The notes: generated from the sequence alone by a model not told the origin. 64,000 nt of DNA from an uncultured Gammaproteobacteria bacterium (GCA_913058345.1 CAJXQR010000001.1:248001-312000), one strand, 5' to 3'; positions 45,936 through 55,576 are shown, counted from the first letter of the stretch. Numbers and translations: made by a program.

Positions 45936-46655
45936 TTACCAGCCAAACGCTTTTTTCATTAGAGGAATGGTTGCTTTACTCTGGTATTGCAACGCGAAAC
46001 TATCTAGCTGGTGCAGGTGATCAATGAGTGAATGGAGGTCACGAGGGGCTCTGTTCATTAAAAAACCAAGGGCTTCTTCACTCATGATCAAACCCAGACG
46101 CGCAGCCCGAAACAAGACAATAGCGGATTTTTCTTCTTCGCTATAGGCCGGCAACTGAAACACCGTGCTGGCCGCTAGCCGGGATTCCAGATCGGCCAGA
46201 CGGATCGATAAAGCACGAGGTGCTGCGCTAGCGCTGATCAAAAGCCTACCACCTGTTGCCGAGAGTTCATTCAACAGGTGAAACAGCTCTTCCTCCCAGT
46301 CTGGTATACCGACTACCAGCTGAAAATTATCCAGGCAAACTAGCTGGCAAGCGCCTAAACCCTCTAACACATCTCGCGCGGGATAATTTGCCATTAGCTC
46401 CAGGGGTAAATATTGAATACGTTGACCACAAGCTACTCCCTCGTGGCAGGCCGCCTGCAATAAATGGGTGAGACCACTACCCATGCCACCCCAGAGCAAT
46501 ATATTGCCCTTACAGCTTGAAGTGCCCCCCGCGCTAAACAGCGCCTTAAGGGAACTCAAGGCTTGTTGGCGGATACTTAAAGGGGCACTTAAAAAATTGT
46601 CAAAGAGCGTGTCGTCAGCAAGAGAGACTGGCAAATTAAGCTGTTGAGCTGTCAT
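45936..46655 (-). CDS. hda: DnaA regulatory inactivator Hda
   Basis: The 239-residue AAA+ protein is related to DnaA domain III. The extreme N-terminus contains QLNLPVSL, the sliding-clamp binding motif that lets Hda act with the beta clamp to hydrolyse DnaA-ATP. The P-loop is GGMGSGLTHL, lacking the usual Lys as in known Hda proteins. VCLDNFQLV serves as the Walker B region, with an arginine finger candidate in DLESRLA. It lies three bases after the DUF2066 gene, a linkage familiar from Pseudomonas. Confidence 0.93.
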   Translation of the reverse strand: MTAQQLNLPVSLADDTLFDNFLSAPLSIRQQALSSLKALFSAGGTSSCKGNILLWGGMGSGLTHLLQAACHEGVACGQRIQYLPLELMANYPARDVLEGLGACQLVCLDNFQLVVGIPDWEEELFHLLNELSATGGRLLISASAAPRALSIRLADLESRLAASTVFQLPAYSEEEKSAIVLFRAARLGLIMSEEALGFLMNRAPRDLHSLIDHLHQLDSFALQYQSKATIPLMKKAFGW

Positions 46656-46658
46656 CGA

Positions 46659-47798
46659 TTAGCGAGCTGCCTGCCAGCGGAAATGCTCAAAGCTAGTGCT
46701 TGGCGGTGAAATCGAAGGTGCTGAACTGCTAGCAGGGAGTTCGACAACATCAGTAGTAACCATTTGTGTCACGCGCGATAAACGTGGCTCTTTATTTAAA
46801 GCCCGCAATAAAACTCGAGAATCCCCTTCAGTGACCAGGTCGAGAACTAGCGTATCGCCCTCGATACTGCGTACATGGATGCCATTGACAATCTGCAGAC
46901 CCTCAAGAAAATGATCCAGCTGTGTAAAGTCTGCAAAACTGCCGATATTGTCTACGACCAGACGAAACAAGTTGGCTTCGACATTGGCGAAATAAGTCAT
47001 TTGTTGTGCAAAACGATCGGCCACTTGATCAACACTGATATTCAAGAACTCATTCGTTGAAGCCGCTTGCAGTGTATTGAGTAGTGCGCCGTTTCCGGAA
47101 AAGTCACCCGTACTTCCCGCCAGATACCAGGAACCTCTAAGCTCACCACTGGAAAGCGGGCTGTACCGCAATACCAACCAATGATCAGCGCCATAGCGTT
47201 TCGCTGCGCTCTGCAATTGTCGTTGATTAAGAGACCAGGCCGCAACGGCGTTTAGCGTTAGCTGGTCATCCAGATCGTACAATGGCAATTGGTAAGGTAA
47301 GCCGCGACGCTGAAAACTCTCTTCTAAACGCCGGGGTAGATCATCTGTATCGACAAAACGATATCCTCCGGAGCGCGTTTGCTCGACCACCCAGACCAGG
47401 ACCTGTGGGCGATTCGATGGCCATATTGGTAAATCGAGGGTACGCATTAACTCATCGACGGCAGCCCTGGCAAACTGTACTGATAGTAAGAAGCCTGATG
47501 AAGCTTGTGTATCTACCGATCCGGCGTCTGATTGTGGTAAGTAAGCGTACTTAACCATGTAATTGCTTGCCTGAGATAGAGCCTGACTCACCCCGGGGCG
47601 GGCAGCAATATCTTTTGTGCCAGTGGTTTTAATTAAAACGTCAGCCAACGCCTGAGAAAAACCCTGCTGTCGCTGAGAGCGGCTCTGGTCCGCCACCTCA
47701 ACCGTTGCCGAATACAGGCCTTCAACGGCAGTCGCCAACGTTAGCTGAGACAGGCTAAACAAGCAAAGGACGAGCAGTGTCTTATGGATTAAATTCAT
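46659..47798 (-). CDS. DUF2066 exported protein
   Basis: The 379-residue protein has a signal peptide (LLVLCLFSLSQLTLATA). A conserved DUF2066 body follows, with RQQGFSQALADVLIKTTG near the start and QVLVWVVEQTRSGGYRF in the middle. The C-terminus is Ser/Pro-rich. Function is unknown. It is always near hda and purM in related gammaproteobacteria as I recall them, and here it starts divergently from purM and is translated just ahead of hda. Confidence 0.88.
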   Translation of the reverse strand: MNLIHKTLLVLCLFSLSQLTLATAVEGLYSATVEVADQSRSQRQQGFSQALADVLIKTTGTKDIAARPGVSQALSQASNYMVKYAYLPQSDAGSVDTQASSGFLLSVQFARAAVDELMRTLDLPIWPSNRPQVLVWVVEQTRSGGYRFVDTDDLPRRLEESFQRRGLPYQLPLYDLDDQLTLNAVAAWSLNQRQLQSAAKRYGADHWLVLRYSPLSSGELRGSWYLAGSTGDFSGNGALLNTLQAASTNEFLNISVDQVADRFAQQMTYFANVEANLFRLVVDNIGSFADFTQLDHFLEGLQIVNGIHVRSIEGDTLVLDLVTEGDSRVLLRALNKEPRLSRVTQMVTTDVVELPASSSAPSISPPSTSFEHFRWQAAR

Positions 47799-48123
47799 GG
47801 GGTAATTGTAACAGCCCAGGCACGCCCAGGGCAGTCACAGACGAAAACAGAATTTCACTGTTCGTTTCACATAAGACTTCTACGTTTGACAGATCTAAAG
47901 GCTTTAACTGGCACCTACCACCTCCGGGCTTAATCAGAGGCGCCAAATTGACGGGTAAGCGATGATCTCATTAGAGTGTTTATTGACAAACTAGCGCCGT
48001 AGACTCAGTAATACGACCGCGTTGTCATACTGTCCCACGAAAAAACTCGACGCCAATGTAAAGTTGCACCTGCTTTTCTTCGCCAGTCCCTATAAAATGC
48101 GCGCTTTAATCAGGATAGTACAC
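47799..48123. other. Divergent promoter region of DUF2066 and purM
   Basis: A TTGACA at 47983-47988 is followed after 18 bases by AGTAAT (48007-48012) and is a plausible sigma-70 promoter for purM. I see no clear PurR operator. AGGA just upstream of 48124 serves as the purM ribosome site. Confidence 0.4.
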
Positions 48124-49170
48124 ATGAGTCAGAAGCAGCCCCCTTCAATTACCTATAAAGATGCCGGCGTTGATATTGAGGCAGGTAATGCTCTGGTCGA
48201 ACGCATTAAGCAAGTTGCGATGCGCACTCGACGCCCTGAGGTTATGGCCGGGTTGGGAGGCTTTGGTGCTCTGTGCAAAATCCCCGCGGGTTACAAAAAT
48301 CCTGTTCTGGTGTCTGGCACCGATGGTGTCGGTACCAAACTGCGCCTCGCCATCGACCTGAAAAAACACGACACCGTGGGCATAGACCTGGTGGCGATGT
48401 GCGTCAATGATCTGATTGTTTGTGGCGCCGAGCCCTTATTTTTTCTCGACTATTACGCTACTGGCAAGCTCGATATTGACATCGCCGCTGCGGTTGTTAC
48501 TGGCATCGGCAAAGGCTGCGAGCTATCGGCCTGTTCACTGGTGGGTGGCGAAACGGCTGAAATGCCTGGCATGTACGAAGGTGAAGATTACGATCTGGCT
48601 GGCTTTTGTGTTGGCGTGGTCGAAAACGATGATGTGATCGACGGCAAAGAAGTTGCTGCCGGAGACGTGCTGATTGGCCTCGCATCCAGCGGTCCTCACT
48701 CCAACGGGTACTCACTGATCCGCAAAATACTCGATGTTAACGAGATTGACCCTGCAACAATTGAACTCGATGGTCAAAACCTGGGCGATACTTTACTAAC
48801 GCCAACGCGCATTTATGTGCAGTCACTGCTCCACCTGATTCGCGAGAGCAAAGTTCACGCCCTGGCCCACATTACAGGTGGTGGCTTGCTGGAAAATATA
48901 CCCCGCGTCCTGCCCGAACATACCAAAGCCTTGATTGATAGCAGCAGCTGGACGGTGCCACCTGTTTTCCAGTGGCTGCAGGAAAAAGGCAATATCTCTT
49001 CCACTGAAATGTTTCGTACCTTTAACTGTGGCATAGGCATGGTCATTTGCGTGCCCGAATCTGAGACCGATACGGCTCTGGGCTTATTGGCGGCGGCCGG
49101 TGAAACGGCCATGGTGATTGGGGCTATTGCCGCTGCTCAAGAGGGTGAAGACGCTGTCGAGCTGAACTAA
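48124..49170 (+). CDS. purM: Phosphoribosylformylglycinamidine cyclo-ligase (AIR synthetase)
   Basis: The 348-residue enzyme forms AIR in purine synthesis. Family blocks include [14 protein letters not shown] at the N-terminus, [15 protein letters not shown] (ATP site), [12 protein letters not shown] and [19 protein letters not shown] 48124 is preferred because upstream frame sequence does not match PurM. In most gammaproteobacteria purN follows directly. Here a DUF3108 gene follows instead after 97 bp, so PurN must be encoded elsewhere or be replaced by PurT. Confidence 0.96.
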   Translation: MSQKQPPSITYKDAGVDIEAGNALVERIKQVAMRTRRPEVMAGLGGFGALCKIPAGYKNPVLVSGTDGVGTKLRLAIDLKKHDTVGIDLVAMCVNDLIVCGAEPLFFLDYYATGKLDIDIAAAVVTGIGKGCELSACSLVGGETAEMPGMYEGEDYDLAGFCVGVVENDDVIDGKEVAAGDVLIGLASSGPHSNGYSLIRKILDVNEIDPATIELDGQNLGDTLLTPTRIYVQSLLHLIRESKVHALAHITGGGLLENIPRVLPEHTKALIDSSSWTVPPVFQWLQEKGNISSTEMFRTFNCGIGMVICVPESETDTALGLLAAAGETAMVIGAIAAAQEGEDAVELN

Positions 49171-49267
49171 ATCAGCTTTGGGAACTCGAAACTAATCTAA
49201 TCTATAAAAATCGGCAGAACGTATTGAATGCGCGCTCTGCCGCTGGTTCCTTCTACGACGGTTGATT

Positions 49268-49978
49268 ATGCGTGCCCCTTTTACCACTATTTGCACCTGT
49301 TTTGTCTTCTGCCTCATAAGCACCCCGCTTATCGCCAACGAAGCGGCCTCGCTACAGCTCTATCAGGCAAACTACAGCGCCTCATTCAATGGCATTCCCA
49401 TTGAAGCTAAACGCCAGCTGACTAAGCACGAGCAAGGTTATCGTCTTGAAACATCGGCGCATAATTTCATTGGCAATATGCAAGAGACAGAGCGGCTCCA
49501 CCTTGATCCCGAGGGCGCTATTCGCATTGACGCGTACACATCAAAGCGCTCTTTTTTTGGTAGCAAACGCAAAGAACAACTCATCATCGATCATCAGCGC
49601 AATAAGGCCATTTATACTCGTAAGAAAAAAAAGCGTGAAATAGATCTACAGCCTGACTACCTGGGTCCAATTAGCTATCAACTACAATTGCGACGCGATC
49701 TGGCCGAGCCTGATTCAACCCTTAAATATACGGTCATTTCCCATGGTAAAATCAAGCACTATCAGTTTGAACGCCTTGGTAACGAAGTCATTACTACCGA
49801 ACTCGGCGATATCGACTCGATAAAAATACGCCGCGTGCGAGACAAGCAGGACCGTGAAACAATTTTCTGGATGGCTGAAAAATACGCCTACCTTCCCGTC
49901 AAAGTCTGGCAGCGAGAAGAGGATGGTGAAAACTACGAAATGCTATTGAAGTCATTGACGCTAGAAGGCCGGAAGTAA
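49268..49978 (+). CDS. DUF3108 exported protein
   Basis: The 236-residue protein has a signal peptide (FTTICTCFVFCLISTPLIAN). The DUF3108 beta-rich body has YSASFNGIPIEAKRQL, LGPISYQLQLRRDL and the end region FWMAEKYAYLPVKVWQREED. It is probably periplasmic, and its function is unknown. ATG 49268 lies two codons inside a TTG frame start. In Pseudomonas the homologue is linked to purMN, so the order is conserved except for the missing purN. Confidence 0.88.
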   Translation: MRAPFTTICTCFVFCLISTPLIANEAASLQLYQANYSASFNGIPIEAKRQLTKHEQGYRLETSAHNFIGNMQETERLHLDPEGAIRIDAYTSKRSFFGSKRKEQLIIDHQRNKAIYTRKKKKREIDLQPDYLGPISYQLQLRRDLAEPDSTLKYTVISHGKIKHYQFERLGNEVITTELGDIDSIKIRRVRDKQDRETIFWMAEKYAYLPVKVWQREEDGENYEMLLKSLTLEGRK

Positions 49979-50030
49979 TTATCTCTCAAGTCCTGGGTTT
50001 TGAATAAAGCGCTAAATAAAGGAGTACGTT

Positions 50031-50933
50031 ATGCCACTGTCACCAAACGACCCTCTGGATGGAAACGACCGCCACCCGGTTTCAGCGTCCAGAACCCGAT
50101 TAGGCCTGCTTATCATCGCTTTTTCTCTCCTCGGCGCAACGATTTTTTTCCTCTATACCAATCAATTGTTACCAAACCAGGAAACATCTAACGAGCTTAT
50201 CGTGCCGATGGAAAAGGATGTCCTGGCGGAACCAACGCCAGCCAATATTGACCCTGAGCCGGTACTCAAAATACCACCCTCGTACTTTGAAGCAGAATCC
50301 GCACCCATTACAGGCGAGCCTCTCCCCCCTCTGCCGTCTTATGACAAGGCAAATGACTTTATTAAGCAGCAGTTTGAATTAGAGAACTGGCAAGCATTAA
50401 ATATCAGTCCGCAAATTGTTCCAGCACTCCATAAAGACTTCTTATTACAACGCAGCGTTGCTTTTCTCGACGGGCTCGCAAAGGGTGCCCTGCTTGATAA
50501 GCTCATGCCCTTTGAGCGTCCTAGTGAAGCTTTTATCGCTGACAAGGAGGGGCAAACTCTCTCGATGGGAGCGACAAATTTCAGTCGTTACGATGCCTTT
50601 ACCCAGAGTATCGTCGCCATAGACAGTCAGCAGGCTGCGACCTTTTTCCATTGGACACGCCCTCTTCTGGAAACAGCTTATAGTGAACTGGGCTATCCGG
50701 GTGATGAACTGGATACAGCCCTGATTGCTGCCATTGATACCCTTCTCGCGACGCCTGTCATTGATGGCCCTATTGCCCTCAAACGCGAATCAGTGCGATA
50801 TCAGTACGCGGACCCGGCATTGGAAACCCTGCCTGGAGCGCAGAAGCAACTACTGAGAACGGGGCCCAAAAACACTCGTCTCCTTAAATCCTGGTTAAGG
50901 GAGCTCCGATCAGCGCTGTTAACGTCAGGTTAA
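50031..50933 (+). CDS. DUF3014 membrane-anchored protein
   Basis: The 300-residue protein has one membrane helix near the N-terminus (LGLLIIAFSLLGATIFFLYT), a Pro/Glu-rich linker and a C-terminal DUF3014 domain with FLDGLAKGALLDKLMPF, SRYDAFTQSIVAIDSQ and VRYQYADPALETLPGAQKQL. The arrangement suggests a periplasmic domain tethered to the inner membrane. AAAGGAG precedes ATG 50031. Function is unknown. Confidence 0.87.
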   Translation: MPLSPNDPLDGNDRHPVSASRTRLGLLIIAFSLLGATIFFLYTNQLLPNQETSNELIVPMEKDVLAEPTPANIDPEPVLKIPPSYFEAESAPITGEPLPPLPSYDKANDFIKQQFELENWQALNISPQIVPALHKDFLLQRSVAFLDGLAKGALLDKLMPFERPSEAFIADKEGQTLSMGATNFSRYDAFTQSIVAIDSQQAATFFHWTRPLLETAYSELGYPGDELDTALIAAIDTLLATPVIDGPIALKRESVRYQYADPALETLPGAQKQLLRTGPKNTRLLKSWLRELRSALLTSG

Positions 50934-50943
50934 AAGAAAATAA

Positions 50944-51051
50944 TTGACCGCTAAAAACATCAAAAAAACGCATCACTTGATCTGTGTTGTGATGCTCGCT
51001 ACATTGGGCGCCGCTTTGTGGACCATGCCCTTAACATCAAACTGGAAGTAA
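50944..51051 (+). CDS. Possible 35-residue single-span membrane peptide
   Basis: A short frame begins at TTG 50944, 11 bp after the DUF3014 gene, and ends eight bases before the carboxylase GTG. The product has a basic N-terminus (MTAKNIKKTHH) followed by a helix of about 20 hydrophobic residues beginning LICVVMLATLG. The basic-then-hydrophobic layout looks like a genuine small membrane protein. The TTG start and the lack of a good ribosome site keep confidence low. Confidence 0.3.
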   Translation: MTAKNIKKTHHLICVVMLATLGAALWTMPLTSNWK

Positions 51052-51058
51052 ATTCATC

Positions 51059-52666
51059 GTGACACAAAAAGATCAGCCACCAGCCAGTTCTTCAAACACT
51101 GTCTTCTTTGAAACAGAAAAACCATCAACCACTACCATGACAGAGGCACTGCAACCCTTCCTCGACAAAAAAAAGGCGCTAAATGAACTCGATTACAGCA
51201 AGCGCCACGCCAAAGGTATGCTGTCAGCCCGAGAGCGCGTTGAGCTCTTATTTGACAAAGACGCTTTTACCGAAATCGCCCCCTTGGCCAGAGAGTGCGA
51301 CTTGGCAGCCGCGACCAAGCCGGGAGAAACACCGCGTGATGCTATTGTCGTCGGCTACGGTAAAGTCAATGGCCGTATGGTGGGTGTCGCCGCCTATGAC
51401 ATGCAATACCGTGCTGGGTCCATGGGCAAAACCTGCGAGTGGAAATTCACCCGCCTCAAGCGGCTAATTCTAGAACAAGGCTTCCCCCTGGTGATTCTTA
51501 CCGAGGGTACCGGTGCTCGACTAGAAGAAGAAGTGAGCTCCCAGGGGGCCTACGACAACCCCCAATTTGCCAATCTGGCTTGTCTAAGCGGTTATGTGCC
51601 CATAGTCGTTGCCGTGATGGGTATCTGCATCGGTGGTCACGCCAACCTCACAGCCATTGGAGACTTTGTACCAATGACCGAAAACTCGGCGATGATGATT
51701 GCTGGGCCACCCCTGTTAAAAAGTAAAATGGGCATTGATACCACTCTGGAAGAACTCGGCGGAGCCCGCAAACATGTCGAAGAAAGCGGCATGGGAGACT
51801 TACTGGTTGCCGATGAAGAGAGCTGCATCGACAAGATCAAAGAATTTCTCAGCTACCTGCCCAGCAATTGTAACGAGCCGCCACCACAGCGCCCCACTCG
51901 CGATGACCCTGAGCGCCTGTGCGGCGAATTACGCGATATTGTGCCCACCGATTTACGTTTCGCCTACGATATTAAAAAAATTATTACAGGGCTGGTAGAC
52001 GACGGTAAACTCTTCGAACTCAAGCCGAATTTTGCCCAAAATATCGTCACCTGTTTGGCTCATATGGACGGCCGTGTCGTCGGTTTTATTGCCAATCAAC
52101 CCGCCTATATGTCCGGTACTCTCGATACCAAGGCCTGCCAAAAAATCAGCCGTTTTATTAATTTCTGTGATTGCTTTGGTATTGCCCTCATTTTTCTGCA
52201 GGATATTCCCGGTTACTACCCCGGGCCTCAGTCAGAACTTGACGGCATAATTCGCTGGTCGACGCGCCTGCTTTACGAAATTGAGCACGCCACCGTGCCT
52301 CGCTTCACAGTGATGCTGCGCAAGGCCTTTGGGCTCGCCCACTACGGCATGAACAGCCTCGGCATGCAACCCAATATGCTGGTCGCTTGGCCGCTTGCCT
52401 CGTTCAGCGCCATTTCACCTGACGATGCTGTCGATATACTTTTTGGTCGAATGTTGACTGAAATGGAAAATGGCGAGGAACGCAGACAAGAGCTGGTCGC
52501 GGAATTCAAAGCCAAAACCACTATTTTACCCGCAGCTGAAGCCGCCCTGGTCGATGATGTGATTGATCCAGCCGATACCCGTAAAGTATTAATCAGGGCG
52601 TTGGAAATGGCGAAAAACCGCCGTCCAGAGCACGCCTTTAAACGCCGAGGTATTGTACCCATTTAA
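51059..52666 (+). CDS. Acyl-CoA carboxylase beta (carboxyltransferase) subunit
   Basis: The 535-residue carboxyltransferase has the twin crotonase-like halves. The CoA/oxyanion loops are GTGARLEEEVSSQGAY in the N-half, with GICIGGHANLTAIGDF, and a C-half QDIPGYYPGPQSE. It transfers carboxyl from biotin to an acyl-CoA such as acetyl-, propionyl- or a branched acyl-CoA. A GTG at 51059 is used; ATG 51137 (MTEALQPFL) is an alternative start. No biotin carboxylase or biotin carrier gene is adjacent, which is unusual for this family. The loop GTGARLEEE differs from the usual GGARxQEG. Confidence 0.82.
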   Translation: MTQKDQPPASSSNTVFFETEKPSTTTMTEALQPFLDKKKALNELDYSKRHAKGMLSARERVELLFDKDAFTEIAPLARECDLAAATKPGETPRDAIVVGYGKVNGRMVGVAAYDMQYRAGSMGKTCEWKFTRLKRLILEQGFPLVILTEGTGARLEEEVSSQGAYDNPQFANLACLSGYVPIVVAVMGICIGGHANLTAIGDFVPMTENSAMMIAGPPLLKSKMGIDTTLEELGGARKHVEESGMGDLLVADEESCIDKIKEFLSYLPSNCNEPPPQRPTRDDPERLCGELRDIVPTDLRFAYDIKKIITGLVDDGKLFELKPNFAQNIVTCLAHMDGRVVGFIANQPAYMSGTLDTKACQKISRFINFCDCFGIALIFLQDIPGYYPGPQSELDGIIRWSTRLLYEIEHATVPRFTVMLRKAFGLAHYGMNSLGMQPNMLVAWPLASFSAISPDDAVDILFGRMLTEMENGEERRQELVAEFKAKTTILPAAEAALVDDVIDPADTRKVLIRALEMAKNRRPEHAFKRRGIVPI

Positions 52667-52973
52667 GTATTTAATGCCGCTCAGGAAAGCACTCATTCAC
52701 ACGAGACAAAACCACCTCTCTTGATGGCGCGGAAGACATCCCCTCTTTTGCGTCATTATTGGTGTTTTTTTGCCTCTGTGTGAGTGATATTACCCCTGGA
52801 GGCAATGGCAATTGTTGCTCAATGTGTAGAGACAGAATTAAACGCCTCAATTAGCAGGTTTGGCATCATGGTGAGTAAGGCCCGTACCCGTAAGAGGTCT
52901 TAATCGCAGAGCTCTTAACCATAACGCTTTAGGCATTAAATCGTAATAAGCGAAAACAAAAACCAATGTTTAT
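52667..52973. other. Intergenic region with no identified feature
   Basis: These 307 bp between the carboxylase and the DCC gene contain no protein-like frame, repeat or RNA I can support. An 11-codon frame at about 52868 (MVSKARTRKRS) is too short to call. Confidence 0.4.
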
Positions 52974-53447
52974 CTAGCAATTGAAATCATTGTCGCGCGT
53001 AACAGGGCTTGCATTTACGTATCTTTCTTCATGATCGGGAGTCGGTAGAGAACAGTAGTTATATTTCCCAAAAAGGACATACCTTTTCAGAGCAACCCTA
53101 TCGTATAGCCAGTTTCTTATTCCCACTGGTATCAACGAAAAAATTAAAACCAACTTCCACGGAAAGCCCAGGGTTTTCATAACAAAGAAAAACGCATCGC
53201 TTTTTTCAAGGCACTCAGCCCCATTAACAACCAGCATTGTTTCATAGACATCTATTGGATAATTGAAATGCTGAAGTATGTCTTTACCCGCTTGAGACTG
53301 CACACTGGCCAGCTTAAAAGCATGGCATTTATCATGGTGAATAATAAAGTTAGCCCAGGCGTTGCACAACTTACAGACACCATCAAATAAGATAACCTTG
53401 TCATTTTCTCCCAAGTGTGGGGGTAAGGTTTTTCTATTTTCTCTCAC
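52974..53447 (-). CDS. DCC family thiol-disulfide oxidoreductase-like protein (DUF393)
   Basis: The 157-residue protein has the defining motif FDGVCKLCN with Cys25 and Cys28, followed by a thioredoxin-like body with FKLASVQSQAG and a hydrophobic helix LVLIFSLIPVGIRNWLYDRV. The start is GTG 53447, as no in-frame ATG precedes the motif. The coding sequence is visibly richer in A+T than its neighbours and is flanked upstream by a tandem 15-base repeat, which could mark acquired DNA. Biochemical function is unproven for the family. Confidence 0.82.
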   Translation of the reverse strand: MRENRKTLPPHLGENDKVILFDGVCKLCNAWANFIIHHDKCHAFKLASVQSQAGKDILQHFNYPIDVYETMLVVNGAECLEKSDAFFFVMKTLGFPWKLVLIFSLIPVGIRNWLYDRVALKRYVLFGKYNYCSLPTPDHEERYVNASPVTRDNDFNC

Positions 53448-53463
53448 TGTTCAAGCATCATCC

Positions 53464-53508
53464 ACTTTAAGAACAAGTACTTTAAGAACAAGTACTTTAA
53501 GAGCAAGT
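53464..53508. repeat. Three tandem 15-base repeats upstream of the DCC gene
   Basis: ACTTTAAGAACAAGT occurs at 53464-53478 and 53479-53493, with a third copy (one change, AGAGC) at 53494-53508. The repeat lies 16 bp upstream of the DCC start, on the promoter side. Three in-phase copies suggest a slipped-strand event or a regulatory iteron-like array. Confidence 0.8.
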
Positions 53509-53602
53509 GTTGCTCCCAATAGATCTCTGGGCTTAAGACCTTTCTCACTGACAGACGCTATAGCAACTCTTTGCGCCTTCACCAAAAGAGAACCAGTCGC
53601 CT

Positions 53603-55576
53603 TCACATCGTCCGTGTTTTCTCGGCAAATTCGACAAAGTAGTCAATCGCCTCCGGGTTGCGCATTGAGTCTCTATTCACCGATTTTTCCACATTAAAAT
53701 TCATCAATATTTTTTTCACTGGCGTTTCGAGTTTTTTACCCGTCATGGTGTAGGGTATTTCATCAATTTGAAAAACCTCGTCGGGCACATGGCGTGGGCT
53801 AAAGTCTTTGCGCAGGGCGACTTTTATTTGCTGAATAATATCATCATTTAAAATCATCCCTGGTTTTAACTGCACGAATAAGGGCATATATGCGCGACCG
53901 CCGCTGAGCTCAATACTCACCACGAGACTATCGGCGATGGCGTCAACACTTTCAACACCGCGATAGACTTCACTGGTACCGATGCGAATACCGCCGCGAT
54001 TAAGCGTTGAGTCAGAACGCCCCATAATTTGCAACGTCCCTTCGCTAGACAACACCATCCAGTCGCCGTGACGCCATAGGCCAGGGTATTCCTCAAAATA
54101 GCTTTCTTTATAACGTTTATGATCAGTGTCATTCCAAAAATAAATAGGCATGGAAGGCATGGGCTGGGTAATGACCATTTCACCAACCTCATCGACCAGG
54201 GCATTGCCCGCGTCGTCGAGGGCACGCACATCGACACCGAGCAAACGGCATTGAATCTCACCGGAATACACCGGCAGTAACGGTGAAGAGCCAATAAAGG
54301 CAGAGGCAATGTCGGTGCCGCCGCTCATTGAAATCAGCCAAACATCTTCTTTTACACTGTTGTAAATCCATTCAAAGCCCTCTTCCGGCAAAGGTGAGCC
54401 GGTGGAACCAATAGCCTTTAGAGGACCGAGGTCAAACTGCTTTCCGGGTTCTAGCCCGGCTTTCATAGCGGCAATATAGTAGGCGGCACCGCCACCAAAC
54501 TGTTGCAGTTGTGCGCGCTCGGCTAATGACCAGAGGTGGTCCACCGTGGGGTAAGCGGGGTTACCGTCATATATCACCAGCACCGCACCCGCAAGCAGAG
54601 AGGAAAGAGCAATATTCCACATGACCCAGCCGGTGGTGGAAAACCAAAAAAAGCGATCGCCAGGTTGAATGTCACAATGCAGGGCCATGTGCTTGTATTG
54701 TTCCAGCAGAATACCGCCGTGGCTGTGGGTAATGGCCTTGGGGATGCCCGTGGTGCCCGACGAATAAAGCGTCCAAATAGGTTGATCAAAGGGCAGTTGC
54801 TCAAAAACGATATCGGTAGCGGTGTTATCCAAGGCCTGCTGCCAGTCAACAAACATCTGGCCCTGAGGCTTTTCGTCGTCTACGCCGGCACTAGCCAGGT
54901 AGTTCAGTGTCACCACCCGTTCGAGACTGGGTAATTGCTGCTGTAATAAAGCCACCTCCCCACAGCGGTCTATGCTTTTACCGCTATAGGAATAACCATT
55001 AACGGCAAACAGTACCTTCGGTGATATTTGTTGGAAACGATCAACCACACTACTGGTGCCAAAGTCGGGCGAACAGCTAGACCACACCGCACCAATAGAA
55101 TTAGCCGCGAGGAAAGCGATAACGGCTTCAGGAATATTCGGCATATAGGCCACCACCCGGTCGCCCTTTTCAACGCCAAGCTGACGTAAATAGTGGGCGA
55201 GTTTAGCGACCTTGTCCGTTAACTCGGCCCAGCTGACATCGTACAACTCACGAAATACTGACTCCGCCAGTATGGCCGGACGGCTATCGTCACGGGCGCG
55301 AAAAATACGCTCCGCAAAATTAACACTCGCCCCTTCAAACCAGCGGGCACCGGGCATGGTATGACTCGACAGCACTCGCTGATAGGGCGTCGGCGATTGC
55401 ATCTCAAAATAATCCCAAATGCTCTGCCAGAATTCTTCGAGGTTTTCTATCGACCACTGGTAGAGGCTGTCGTAGTCGCTAAAGTTCTGCCCTATGCGCT
55501 CACCGAGCCAGCCCATATAAGCCGTCATATTAGCGGCTGACTGTCGTGCCGCCGAGGGCTCCCAGAGTTTTTTCAT
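53603..55576 (-). CDS. Acetoacetate-CoA ligase (acetoacetyl-CoA synthetase)
   Basis: The 657-residue ANL-family enzyme activates acetoacetate with ATP and CoA. The P-loop is YSSGTTGIPKAITHSHGG, and the A5/A8 blocks include SMSGGTDIASAF and the GDWMVLSSEGTLQIMGRSD segment. The catalytic Lys lies in the C-terminal YTMTGKKLETP. The N-terminal DYDSLYQWSIENLEEFWQSI and length match acetoacetyl-CoA synthetases rather than acetyl-CoA synthetases. With the thiolase next door it can channel acetoacetate to acetyl-CoA. Confidence 0.92.
   Translation of the reverse strand: MKKLWEPSAARQSAANMTAYMGWLGERIGQNFSDYDSLYQWSIENLEEFWQSIWDYFEMQSPTPYQRVLSSHTMPGARWFEGASVNFAERIFRARDDSRPAILAESVFRELYDVSWAELTDKVAKLAHYLRQLGVEKGDRVVAYMPNIPEAVIAFLAANSIGAVWSSCSPDFGTSSVVDRFQQISPKVLFAVNGYSYSGKSIDRCGEVALLQQQLPSLERVVTLNYLASAGVDDEKPQGQMFVDWQQALDNTATDIVFEQLPFDQPIWTLYSSGTTGIPKAITHSHGGILLEQYKHMALHCDIQPGDRFFWFSTTGWVMWNIALSSLLAGAVLVIYDGNPAYPTVDHLWSLAERAQLQQFGGGAAYYIAAMKAGLEPGKQFDLGPLKAIGSTGSPLPEEGFEWIYNSVKEDVWLISMSGGTDIASAFIGSSPLLPVYSGEIQCRLLGVDVRALDDAGNALVDEVGEMVITQPMPSMPIYFWNDTDHKRYKESYFEEYPGLWRHGDWMVLSSEGTLQIMGRSDSTLNRGGIRIGTSEVYRGVESVDAIADSLVVSIELSGGRAYMPLFVQLKPGMILNDDIIQQIKVALRKDFSPRHVPDEVFQIDEIPYTMTGKKLETPVKKILMNFNVEKSVNRDSMRNPEAIDYFVEFAEKTRTM

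Noticed and set aside
54536-54934. 132-codon plus-strand frame opposite the acetoacetate ligase gene
   Set aside because: Fully antisense to conserved catalytic motifs and without domain similarity.
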